In this document: positions 49,207 through 56,917 of the stretch, in pieces
How positions within the stretch are numbered: position 1 is the first letter of the stretch
How the letters are laid out: each line of letters starts with the position of its first letter
Assembly: GCA_934565795.1 (NCBI GenBank)
Contig: CAKTIM010000009.1
Span: 1-64,000 of the forward strand
Reading direction: 5' to 3'
Length of the DNA stretch: 64,000 nt
Origin: an uncultured Oscillospiraceae bacterium
GTDB lineage: Bacteria > Bacillota > Clostridia > Oscillospirales > Oscillospiraceae
Position numbers and translations under genes: made by a program
Notes under the pieces: model-generated
Told to the model about the DNA's origin: nothing
Database searches by the model: none
What the model saw: only the letters and a program-made list of their open reading frames with translations

Positions 49207-51072
49207 ATGATAGGTAGACAGATTCAGCCAACGGGCGCATGGCGCTTTCCCAGCCTGATCCGCCGGGGGCTTGCGGCCTGGGTGCTGACGGCGGCGATTC
49301 AATATCTGCTTCTGCCCCGCGCATCGCGGGAGCTGTCCGGGGTGGAGGCGCTGGTGGGGATGTCCTTTGGGCTGACGCTGGCGCTGTGCGCCGGTCTTTT
49401 CGCGGTCATGGGTCTGCTGCGCTGTCTTGCTCCCACGCAGCAGGCGGAGCGGATCGGCATTCTGCTGGGGATCGGGGCGATGGCGGTGTGCGCGCTGCCG
49501 GCCAGCTTCAGCTGGGCGCTGCTGGGTGCATGCGTGCTGCTGGTGCTCCTCGCCGGGGTCTTCTGCCTCCGGGGCTGGGACGGCCGCCCGGAGCCTTGCG
49601 CCGAACCGGCCGGGTGCCGCCGCGTCTGGCCCTGGCTCGCCGCCCTGCTGGCGCTGGGCTTTCTCCTGTTCGACAGTCTGTGGACGGTGGGGCGGGTTTA
49701 CAGCTTCAGCGCGCCCAGCTATGATTTCGGCATTTTCAGTCAGATGTTCTACTACATGCGCACCACCGGCGCGCCCCTGACCACCCTGGAGCGGGATGGG
49801 CTGATGTCCCATTTCGCGGTGCATGTTTCCCCGGTGTATTACCTGATGCTGCCCTTTTTCGCCCTGGCCCCCTACCCTGGCACCTTGCAGGTGCTTCAGG
49901 CGGCGGTGCTGGCCTCGGCGGTAATCCCCGCCTGGAAGATCGCCCGGCGGTATGGCCTTTCCGGCCCGGCCAGGGTGCTGGTGTGCGCGCTGCTGCTCCT
50001 GTTTCCCGCCTACTCCGGCGGAACCAGCTATGATCTGCACGAAAATTGCTTCCTCACCCCCCTGCTGCTGTGGCTGCTGTATGGCATTGACAAAGGGAGC
50101 ATTCCCCTTGCCGCCGTTTCCGCCGTGCTGACCCTGACGGTCAAGGAGGACGCGGCAATGTATGTGGCGGTGGTGGCGCTGTGGGCGATCCTGCGCGCGC
50201 TGCTGCGGAGCGCGCGGCAGGAGCGGCGGCGACTGCTGCTGGGCGTTGGACTGCTGCTGGGGGCGGTCGCCTGGTTCCTGGCGGCCACCGCCTACCTATC
50301 CAGCGACGGCGAGGGCGTGATGACCTACCGCTACAAAAACTTCTATTTCAACGACTCCTCCTCCCTGCTCACCCTGGTGCAGGCGGTGATCATGTGCCCC
50401 ATGAAGGCGGTGTATGAATGCATGGAGCCGGAAAAGCTGGGAATGCTGGCGCTGGCCACGGGGCCGCTGCTGGGGCTGCCTCTGCTGACCCGGCGGTATG
50501 AGCGGTATATTCTGCTGATTCCCTATCTGCTGATGAACCTCATGTCGGACTATACCTATCAGTACAGCATCTACTATCAGTATGCCTTTGGCTCTACGGC
50601 CCTGCTGATCTACCTGGCCATCGTGAATCTGGCGGACATTCGCCTGCCCCGCCGCCGGATGGCGGCGCTGGCCTGTGCCGCGGCGGTGAGCGTGGGCTGC
50701 TTTTCCGGCACCGTGCTGCCCAAGGGGCTCAGCTATCTCTCCCAGTGCAGCCAGTACCGGGCGTATTATCAAAGCGTCCGGGACGATCTGGCCCGTATCC
50801 CGGCGGATGCCAGTGTCTGCGCCACCACCTTCTACACCGTCACCCTCTCTCAGCGGGAAATTCTATATGACCTGCGCTACTGCTCGCTGGAGCATGTGCT
50901 GGAATCGGAATACGTGGCCCTGAACGCCCGATCTGCCAGCGACTACCGCAAGTACAACACCGGCGGCCAGAGCAACGGCTTTGTCAATCTCACTGCCCTC
51001 CTGGAGGCCAACGGCTACGTCCGCTGCCCCACCTCGAACCAGGATGTTGTGATCTACCACAGAGAAGCATAA
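49207..51072 (+). CDS. DUF2079 polytopic membrane protein
   Basis: 621 residues with about a dozen hydrophobic segments in the first 500 and a soluble C-terminal domain of about 120. SAPSYDFGIFSQMFYYM and the loop containing LMSHFAVHVSPVYYLMLPFF match DUF2079, a family with a GT-C-like membrane layout related to dolichyl-phosphate-mannose-dependent glycosyltransferases. The activity is unproven; sugar transfer at the cell surface is an inference. ATG at 49207 follows GGGAG at 11 nt; a GTG at 49195 lies too near that site. Confidence 0.8.
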   Translation: MIGRQIQPTGAWRFPSLIRRGLAAWVLTAAIQYLLLPRASRELSGVEALVGMSFGLTLALCAGLFAVMGLLRCLAPTQQAERIGILLGIGAMAVCALPASFSWALLGACVLLVLLAGVFCLRGWDGRPEPCAEPAGCRRVWPWLAALLALGFLLFDSLWTVGRVYSFSAPSYDFGIFSQMFYYMRTTGAPLTTLERDGLMSHFAVHVSPVYYLMLPFFALAPYPGTLQVLQAAVLASAVIPAWKIARRYGLSGPARVLVCALLLLFPAYSGGTSYDLHENCFLTPLLLWLLYGIDKGSIPLAAVSAVLTLTVKEDAAMYVAVVALWAILRALLRSARQERRRLLLGVGLLLGAVAWFLAATAYLSSDGEGVMTYRYKNFYFNDSSSLLTLVQAVIMCPMKAVYECMEPEKLGMLALATGPLLGLPLLTRRYERYILLIPYLLMNLMSDYTYQYSIYYQYAFGSTALLIYLAIVNLADIRLPRRRMAALACAAAVSVGCFSGTVLPKGLSYLSQCSQYRAYYQSVRDDLARIPADASVCATTFYTVTLSQREILYDLRYCSLEHVLESEYVALNARSASDYRKYNTGGQSNGFVNLTALLEANGYVRCPTSNQDVVIYHREA

Positions 51073-51090
51073 ATCACGGGCGCTGCTTAA

Positions 51091-51166
51091 AATAATATGC
51101 TCCCTCCAGAGTAGGCACTCGAAACAACAAGAGTCTCGAGGCTGCACCAAGAGGGAGCATTATTAT
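51091..51166 (+). terminator. Large hairpin after the DUF2079 gene
   Basis: AATAATATGCTCCCTC (51091-51106) pairs, with one bulge, with GAGGGAGCATTATTAT (51151-51166); the loop has its own CTCGA/TCGAG pairing. The U-run is poor (TTATTATATTC). Confidence 0.45.
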
Positions 51167-51405
51167 ATTCAAGAGGCACTATGCGGTAGGATGTGGCGCA
51201 TAAAATATCAAGGAATACCCAGCGAATCCACATTGTCTAAAAACAAACATTCCACGAATTTGCCCTAGTCAAGATAAAACAACAGCTGCCTGCTGCAACC
51301 CCTCAGTCAGGCCATTCGGCCTGCCAGCTCAGCTTTGCATTAAGCAGCTGTACGCCGCCCTACGGTCGGCTACACCTGCTAAACCTTTCAGGGGAGCCAA
51401 GTGGG
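51167..51405. repeat. Interrupted palindromic repeat unit (gene-free)
   Basis: CCCCTCAGTCAGGCCATTCG begins the unit at about 51298; after GCCAGCT it is broken by about 60 bp (CAGCTTTGCATTAAGCAGCT and following) and resumes with CTTTCAGGGGAGCCAAG. Nothing is recognised in 51167-51297. Confidence 0.6.
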
Positions 51406-51783
51406 TTATTCATAGTGGTAGATATGCTCCGCCTTGGATTGGAATTCGCTGAGGCGGCAGATTTTGCCTGCCTCGTCGAAATCAATAATGGATACGCCGT
51501 CGAAGGCGCTGACGGTGCCGTCGTAATCACACTGGAAAAACCACTGGGCCGTCACGGTGCGTCCCTGCTCCAGCATACGCCGGATGCGCCACTGGAGCAC
51601 CTTGCCTTTCTGGTTCCAATCGGCAAACCAGCGCAGAATCTGGCCCAATCCGTGATATTCCGGGCCGTAGCACTCCGTGTAGACGGCATCCTCCGAAAAG
51701 GTGCGCTTTACCGTCTCAATATCCTTTTGAAGCCAGGCTTCAAAATAGGCACGGACGGTCTGCTGCATGGGGGAATCCGTCAT
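51406..51783 (-). CDS. SnoaL/NTF2-like protein
   Basis: 125 residues with the alpha+beta cone pattern of SnoaL-like proteins: VRAYFEAWLQKDIETVKRTF at the N-terminus, then alternating strands with WFFQCDYDGTVSAFDG and SIIDFDEAGKICRLSEF. Such small domains act as cyclases, isomerases or ligand carriers; no catalytic residue can be assigned. The ATG overlaps the stop of the upstream esterase gene by 4 bp, so they are made together. Confidence 0.8.
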   Translation of the reverse strand: MTDSPMQQTVRAYFEAWLQKDIETVKRTFSEDAVYTECYGPEYHGLGQILRWFADWNQKGKVLQWRIRRMLEQGRTVTAQWFFQCDYDGTVSAFDGVSIIDFDEAGKICRLSEFQSKAEHIYHYE

Positions 51784-52628
51784 TGCGCGGCCCCCTTGCC
51801 CAGGGTGAGCCGCAGCCAATGCTTTGCGGCGGGGATCCAATCGGCGGCCAGGGCCACCGACGGCTCCAGCGGGCCGTTGGTCTGGTCGTCCACGGTGGAC
51901 AGGCCGTGCCAGCCGCAGGGATAGACCCGCATGGCAAAGGGGACGCCGTGCTCTGCCAGCGCCTGCGCGTAGAGCAGGCTGTTCATCACCGGCACGCAGT
52001 CATCCGGGGCAGTGTGCCACAGGAAGGCGGGGGGCGTATTCCCGGTCACATGGGTGTGGCAGGAGAAGAATTCAATTTCCTCCTGCGTCAGGGGGCTGTG
52101 GCCCACCAGATTCTCAAAGCTGCCCAGGTGGGCCACCCTGGGATCCGCCGCGATCACGGGATAGCCCAGCACCGTGGCCTGGACGCCCTTGCTGTCCGGG
52201 AAGATTTCCCGCACCTGGGGGCAATCAAAGCAGGTGGAATAGTGGGCCGCCAGATGGCCCCCGGCGGAAAAGCCCATAATGGCCACCCGGCCCGTATCGC
52301 AGTGCCACGGGGCGGCGTTGGAATAAATCAGCTCCATGGCGGCAGCCACCTCCCGCAGCTGGGTGGGGAAGCGGTGGGGGGCCACGGAATAGGTCAGCAC
52401 GAACACATTGTAGCCCTCCGGCAGGAAGTTCAACGCGATCGGCTCCGACTCCCGCTGGCTGCACATCACATAGCCGCCGCCGGGGCAGACCAGCAGGCAG
52501 GGCCGAAGCTGCTCCTGCCTGCCCATTTCGCTGAGGTTATCCGGCAGGTAAATTTCAAGCGTCGGGTCGGCGTCCGCACCGCCCAGCGCGGGGAAAATAT
52601 CCTTTAAGTGAAAAACTTTATATTCCAT
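51780..52628 (-). CDS. Alpha/beta-hydrolase esterase (acetylxylan-esterase-like)
   Basis: 282 residues. Oxyanion-hole motif CPGGGYVMCS, nucleophile serine in GFSAGGHLA, acid in TAPDDCVPV and histidine in GWHGLS. The layout matches the BD-FAE/AXE group of carbohydrate deacetylases. No signal peptide. The gene lies 18 bp after the CNNM transporter and may be co-transcribed with it although no functional link is obvious. Confidence 0.86.
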   Translation of the reverse strand: MEYKVFHLKDIFPALGGADADPTLEIYLPDNLSEMGRQEQLRPCLLVCPGGGYVMCSQRESEPIALNFLPEGYNVFVLTYSVAPHRFPTQLREVAAAMELIYSNAAPWHCDTGRVAIMGFSAGGHLAAHYSTCFDCPQVREIFPDSKGVQATVLGYPVIAADPRVAHLGSFENLVGHSPLTQEEIEFFSCHTHVTGNTPPAFLWHTAPDDCVPVMNSLLYAQALAEHGVPFAMRVYPCGWHGLSTVDDQTNGPLEPSVALAADWIPAAKHWLRLTLGKGAAQ

Positions 52629-52646
52629 CTTATTTCTTCGCTCCTT

Positions 52647-53900
52647 TTACTCTTTCACCGCCGCCGGGGCCTCTGAAAGCCGATTGACCCGAATCTGCTC
52701 GATGCGGTGATTATCCACCTTGGTGACCGTCACCTGAAGGCCGCCGAAGGTGAAGCTGTCCCCCGCCTCCGGCACCTGGCCGCACTGCTCCATGACCCAG
52801 CCGCTGACGGATACCATCTCGGAATCGGTCTCCAGCTGGAAGTAGGCGGCGAAGTCCTCAAAGTCCATTCCGGCGTCCACCAGATAGGCATCGTCCGATG
52901 TCTTGTGGATGAACACCTCTTCCTCGTCGTGCTCGTCCCAGATTTCACCCACCAGCTCCTCCAGGATATCCTCCATGGTGACGATGCCGCAGGTGCCGCC
53001 GTACTCGTCCACCACCACGGCCACGTGGGTCTTGGCCTGCTGGAGCTTTTTCAGCAGCTGGCTGATCGGCTCATTTTCCAGCACGAACAGGGGCGGGGCG
53101 ATGATCTGCGTTAAGGGCTTGTCGGTAATGCCGCAGCCGACGTAGAAGTCCTTCTGGTGCACCGTGCCCAGGATATGATCGATGGAATCCTGATAGATCA
53201 GCAGGCGAGAATATTTGGTCTGGGTAAACATCTCCGCCACCTCCTCCTTGCTGGCGGTGACGGGGAGGGCGGCCAGGTCTACCCGGTGGATCAGGATGTC
53301 CTGGGCCTGCTGCTCGGAAAAGTCGATGGCGTTTTTCAGCAGCTCGCCCTCGTTTTTATCGATGCCGCCGTCCTGCTGCACCTCGTCCACCAGCATCAGC
53401 AGCTCCTCCTGGGACATTTTGCTATCCGAATTCAGGTGGAACACCTTGGCCAGCAGCTTCTTCCACAGGGAGAACAGCCAGTTCACCGGGATCAGCAGCC
53501 AAATCAGCACCCGCAGAAACGGGGCGGAGAACATGGCGAACTTCTCCGCGCAGTCCTTGGCTACGCTCTTGGGGGAGATTTCGCCGAAGATCAGCACCAC
53601 CACCGTGACCACCACGGTGGACAGGGTAGCTCCCGCGTCGCCATAGTGCTTGACAAACAGCACCGTGCCGATGGAGGCCATGAGAATATTGACAATGTTA
53701 TTGCCGATCAGAATGGTGGACAGCAGCTTATCATATTGCTCCAGCAGCTTGCAGGCCAGGGCGGCCCGCTTGTTTCCTTTCTCGGCCAGCATTTTCAGGC
53801 GGGTGGAATTGGCGGAGGAAAAGGCTGTCTCCGTTGCGGAAAAATAGGCGGACAGCAGCAGGCACACTGCCATGATCAATATACAGGTTGTAGTAGACAA
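52647..53900 (-). CDS. CNNM/CorC-family transporter (MpfA-like)
   Basis: 417 residues. The DUF21 membrane domain (about 1-185) has [13 protein letters not shown] and the conserved [10 protein letters not shown]; a CBS pair follows (about 200-325, [20 protein letters not shown]), then the CorC_HlyC domain (about 335-410). Bacterial CNNM proteins export Mg2+ or related cations; MpfA in staphylococci gives Mg2+ tolerance. The start is TTG at 53900, with AAAGGAG 9 nt upstream; no ATG with a ribosome binding site exists. Expression is likely controlled through the upstream leader peptide. Confidence 0.92.
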   Translation of the reverse strand: MSTTTCILIMAVCLLLSAYFSATETAFSSANSTRLKMLAEKGNKRAALACKLLEQYDKLLSTILIGNNIVNILMASIGTVLFVKHYGDAGATLSTVVVTVVVLIFGEISPKSVAKDCAEKFAMFSAPFLRVLIWLLIPVNWLFSLWKKLLAKVFHLNSDSKMSQEELLMLVDEVQQDGGIDKNEGELLKNAIDFSEQQAQDILIHRVDLAALPVTASKEEVAEMFTQTKYSRLLIYQDSIDHILGTVHQKDFYVGCGITDKPLTQIIAPPLFVLENEPISQLLKKLQQAKTHVAVVVDEYGGTCGIVTMEDILEELVGEIWDEHDEEEVFIHKTSDDAYLVDAGMDFEDFAAYFQLETDSEMVSVSGWVMEQCGQVPEAGDSFTFGGLQVTVTKVDNHRIEQIRVNRLSEAPAAVKE

Positions 53901-53922
53901 AATATGTAACTCCTTTTTCAGT

Positions 53923-54009
53923 CATCTGTTTTTATAACGATGCGCATAACGCGCAAAAAGCACATCCGCCCTACTCGATGCAGCGCAGATATGCTCTCAA
54001 AAACAGATG
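53923..54009 (-). promoter_or_regulatory. Alternative RNA pairing in the CNNM leader
   Basis: CATCTGTTTTT (54009-53999, inside leader codons 16-19) is perfectly complementary to AAAAACAGATG (53933-53923), which ends about 9 nt before the CNNM ribosome binding site. A small TGCGC/GCGCA hairpin lies between. Ribosomes on the leader would decide whether the long pairing can form. Confidence 0.6.
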
Positions 54010-54054
54010 GCGGACAGGTTCGTTACTGGGATAGTCGCCGCCGTCGGTGTCCAT
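53971..54054 (-). CDS. 27-residue leader peptide of the CNNM gene
   Basis: ATG at 54054 with GGAAGGAAG upstream, stop TAG at 53973-53971. The first half is acidic with prolines (Asp2, Asp4, Asp7, Pro9, Glu12, Pro13), and the second half carries Arg15, His16, Arg20 and Arg24 among Leu and Phe, ending Cys-Ile-Glu. This acidic/proline then basic/hydrophobic layout resembles Salmonella MgtL, whose early Asp/Glu/Pro codons destabilise ribosomes when Mg2+ is low and thereby control a Mg2+ transporter. Similarity is by layout only. It lies between a consensus promoter and the CNNM gene. Confidence 0.65.
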   Translation of the reverse strand: MDTDGGDYPSNEPVRHLFLRAYLRCIE

Positions 54055-54088
54055 ATTGCTTCCTTCCTTTCAAAAAGTGATTGAGTTT

Positions 54089-54116
54089 ATTATACAGGAA
54101 TTGCGCGTTTTGTCAA
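54089..54116 (-). promoter_or_regulatory. Consensus promoter of the leader/CNNM operon
   Basis: Minus strand TTGACA (54116-54111), 16-bp spacer, TATAAT (54094-54089). Both hexamers are perfect. Confidence 0.9.
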
Positions 54117-54132
54117 GAAGCGCTATGTCTGC

Positions 54133-54180
54133 AAAAACTCCGGGGCCGCCGGGGCGCTGTGCGCCCGGAAAGCCCCGGAG
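54133..54180 (-). terminator. Terminator of the arabinoside operon
   Basis: On the minus strand CTCCGGGGC (54180-54172) pairs with GCCCCGGAG (54146-54138), followed by TTTTT. Confidence 0.88.
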
Positions 54181-54186
54181 GGAGGG

Positions 54187-54876
54187 TTATTGTGCAGACG
54201 GCGCAGTATCCGTCAGGATGTATTGCTCCGCCAGGCCGTTGACCAGGAAGCACACGGTGTACTGCACCAGCGCCACGGCGCAGGTAAGCAGGAGCGCGAT
54301 GGACAGCGGCATCAGCGCCGCCAGGAGGAGCGCCATCACTGCCACGGCAGCCAGCACGGCAAAGGCCTTGAACGGGTTTACCATGCACAGCAGGCGGGCG
54401 TTTTTCAGCACCACCTTATTTTTCTGATCCAGCAGCGCCACCAGGACGAAGAAGTAGCCGCCCCAGCAGATTCCCGCCGACGACGCGGCAATGCCCACCG
54501 CCCAGAAAAGCACCGACCAGACGGGAAGCCCCGCGTTGCTCAGCCCCAGGCTCATGGCATAGTAGCCCACGAAGAGCAGCAGAGCAAACAGCAGCGCCGG
54601 GAGCAGGCTCCGGCGGAAGCTGCGCCGGAATTCCTCCCAGAAGTCGCCCCACACGAAGCAGTAGCCGTTGCGGATCAGGAGCACGCACACACGGTTTACG
54701 CCGCACAGCGCCGCCGGGAGGGTGACGATGGGGATGGAAAAGAGGATGAACAGCAGGTTCAGCTCCACCAGCTTCCAGAAATGGGTGGCCAACAGCACGC
54801 CGTAGCGGCGGATGCCACCCTCCGGCAGGGGCAGGCCTGCCCCCTCACGATCCCCGCGTCTGCCGAATAATCCCAT
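54187..54876 (-). CDS. DUF624 membrane protein (YesL-like)
   Basis: 229 residues with five hydrophobic segments. FWKLVELNLLFILFSIPIVT near the N-terminus and NPFKAFAVL in the middle are typical of DUF624/YesL. In Bacillus and other Firmicutes such genes accompany sugar ABC importers for plant oligosaccharides; they may assist the permease, but no biochemical role is established. Last gene of the GH127 operon, 19 bp after the second permease. Confidence 0.85.
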   Translation of the reverse strand: MGLFGRRGDREGAGLPLPEGGIRRYGVLLATHFWKLVELNLLFILFSIPIVTLPAALCGVNRVCVLLIRNGYCFVWGDFWEEFRRSFRRSLLPALLFALLLFVGYYAMSLGLSNAGLPVWSVLFWAVGIAASSAGICWGGYFFVLVALLDQKNKVVLKNARLLCMVNPFKAFAVLAAVAVMALLLAALMPLSIALLLTCAVALVQYTVCFLVNGLAEQYILTDTAPSAQ

Positions 54877-54895
54877 GATGCGTCATTCTCCTTGC

Positions 54896-55753
54896 TTAAT
54901 TCTTCATACCCGTCATCACGATGCCTTCCACGAAGTACTTCTGCCCGATCAGGTAGAATACCACGCCGGGGATGAAGGACAGGCAGGTGGCGCACATGAT
55001 GGCCGACCAGTCGGACTTCAGCGACCCCTTGAACTGGGAAAGGCCGATGGCAATGGTGAACTTGCTGTCCGAATTGATGTAGATGATCTGCTGCAGCAGG
55101 TCATTCCACAGCTGGATGAACAGCAGCAGGGCCACCACGATCATGGCGGACTTGATGGCCGGGACAATGATGCTGACCAGGATGCGGAAATGCCCTGCAC
55201 CATCTATTGTAGCAGCCTCGTCAAGCTCCCTGGGGATGGTGGAAATGAACTGGCGGATCAGGAAGATATTGAACGCACCGCCGCCGCAGAAATAGGGCAG
55301 GATCAGGGGCAGATAGGAATCCACCAGCTTCAGCCCCCGCGTCCACATGATGTACAGGGGGATCAGGGTGACCATGGTGGGCAGCAGCATAGAGCCGATG
55401 CACAGGGAAAACAGGAATTTCTTTCCGGGGAAGCGCAGCCGGGCAAAGGCATAGCCGCCCAGGGTCGCCGTGACGGTGCCGCCCAGCACGGCGGGGATGA
55501 TAATGGTCATGGTGTTCTTGAAATACTTCCAGAACGGATAGAATTCCAGGGTCTTGGCATAGTTGGAGAACAGCCAGCGCTTGGGCAGGAAGGAGGGCGG
55601 CCACTCAAACAGCTCGCCGTTGGACATCAGGCTGGAGCGGAAGATCCACCAGATCGGCAGCATGACCACCATGGACAGGAGGATCAGCACAATCACCGTC
55701 ACGATATTGGCCGTGCGCTCCTGCTTTTTCTTGCTTTTCAAATTCTTGGCCAT
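54896..55753 (-). CDS. Carbohydrate ABC importer permease (MalG type)
   Basis: 285 residues, six membrane helices; the EAA loop reads IPRELDEAATIDGAGHFRIL, the docking site for the shared ATPase. The family (CUT1) imports oligosaccharides. It overlaps the other permease by one base (TAATG). No ATPase gene is in the operon, so a general MsmK/UgpC-type ATPase encoded elsewhere must serve it, as is common in Firmicutes. Confidence 0.93.
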   Translation of the reverse strand: MAKNLKSKKKQERTANIVTVIVLILLSMVVMLPIWWIFRSSLMSNGELFEWPPSFLPKRWLFSNYAKTLEFYPFWKYFKNTMTIIIPAVLGGTVTATLGGYAFARLRFPGKKFLFSLCIGSMLLPTMVTLIPLYIMWTRGLKLVDSYLPLILPYFCGGGAFNIFLIRQFISTIPRELDEAATIDGAGHFRILVSIIVPAIKSAMIVVALLLFIQLWNDLLQQIIYINSDSKFTIAIGLSQFKGSLKSDWSAIMCATCLSFIPGVVFYLIGQKYFVEGIVMTGMKN

Positions 55754-56670
55754 TAGTCGTCACCTCCCGCGGAGAACATCCAGGTCTTGCTGGTGGCAAA
55801 CAGGATCACGGTAAATACGCCAATGAGCAGGAAGGAAATGAACGCAATGGCGCAGGCATAGCTGAGCTTTCCGCTGCGGAAGGCATAGGTGTACATCAGG
55901 TACGACAGGAAGCAGGACGAATTGCCCGGCCCGCCGTTGGTCAACGCCAGCGCGGGGGTGACCACCTGCAAATTGGTGATGAGGGCCATCAGCAGGTTAT
56001 AGAAGATGATGGGCGTCATGCAGGGAATGGTCACATTCCAGAAGCGCTGCCAGGAATTGGCTCCGTCGATCTCCGCCGCCTCCAGGTAGATCCGGGGCAC
56101 GTTCTGGAACCCCGCCAGGAAGATGACAATGAGATTGCCGGAGAGCCATACGGTGATCAGCGCCAGGGACGGAATCACCAGCTGGGACGAGCCGATGAAC
56201 ATCACCTTTTTGATGCCCACCAGGCTGAGCAGATAATTGAGTAGGCCGAAGTTGGTCTCATACAGCCAGCTCCACCCGATGTACACCGCCATGGCAGGCA
56301 GCACATAGGGCAAATAGAACACTGCCCGGAAAAATCCGCGGGCAGGAATTTTCCGATTCAGAAGCAGAGCCACCACCAGCGAATAGATCATGCTGCCCGC
56401 CACTGCCAGCAGCGCGAAATATATGGTGGCCCAGATGGCATCCTTGAAATACGGATCCCGGTTAAAAAGACGGATGTAATTTTTCAGTCCCACCCACTGG
56501 GGGATGCCCACGCCCTCCCAGCGGAACAGGCTCAGGCCGAACACCGCCGCCAGGGGAATATAGGTAAGCACAATCAGGCCGATGATGGACGGGATCAGGC
56601 ACAGATAGGCCGTCCTGGCCTCGCTTCTGAGCAGGCGGTTGGTCATTTTCTTTTTTCTCAAGCGGATCAC
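55753..56670 (-). CDS. Carbohydrate ABC importer permease (MalF type)
   Basis: 305 residues, six membrane helices, EAA loop NVPRIYLEAAEIDGANSWQR. Partner of the MalG-type permease. The start is uncertain: GTG at 56670 gives MIRLRKKKMTNRLL, a TTG three codons later has GGGGTGAT at a better distance, and the ATG eight codons on has a poor site. A GC-rich hairpin and a 163-bp fold-back element separate it from the binding-protein gene. Confidence 0.92.
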   Translation of the reverse strand: MIRLRKKKMTNRLLRSEARTAYLCLIPSIIGLIVLTYIPLAAVFGLSLFRWEGVGIPQWVGLKNYIRLFNRDPYFKDAIWATIYFALLAVAGSMIYSLVVALLLNRKIPARGFFRAVFYLPYVLPAMAVYIGWSWLYETNFGLLNYLLSLVGIKKVMFIGSSQLVIPSLALITVWLSGNLIVIFLAGFQNVPRIYLEAAEIDGANSWQRFWNVTIPCMTPIIFYNLLMALITNLQVVTPALALTNGGPGNSSCFLSYLMYTYAFRSGKLSYACAIAFISFLLIGVFTVILFATSKTWMFSAGGDD

Positions 56671-56702
56671 CCCACTGTGTATCAGAGTATCAGGCTACGT
56701 AC

Positions 56703-56729
56703 AGGCGCCCGCCCGGAGGGCGGGCGCCT
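56703..56729 (-). other. GC-rich intra-operon hairpin without U-run
   Basis: AGGCGCCCGCCC (56703-56714) pairs perfectly with GGGCGGGCGCCT (56718-56729). Without a T-run it probably protects the upstream binding-protein mRNA from 3' exonucleases rather than ending transcription. Confidence 0.6.
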
Positions 56730-56748
56730 AAGGAGGCTGGAAGTATCA

Positions 56749-56911
56749 AGGAAGCTCTGATTAAATCGGCAAGAGCTGGCAGCGAAGGATTTTGTTTCCA
56801 GGCAAAGGATGGAAAATGGAGGAATACTTTGTGTATTTCCCATTTTTCATCCTGCGGCATGGGAGCAAAAGACTCGCTGACCAGCCGCAGGCGATTTATT
56901 CAGAGGTTCCT
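56749..56911. repeat. Fold-back element, copy 5 (163 bp)
   Basis: Same ends and same length as copy 3, but the inner arms read GGATGGAAAATGG and CCATTTTTCATCC: different sequence, still complementary (one G-U). TTTTG/CAAAA replaces TTTTTC/GAAAA. It lies inside the operon between binding-protein and permease genes. Confidence 0.85.
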
Positions 56912-56917
56912 TAGGAA

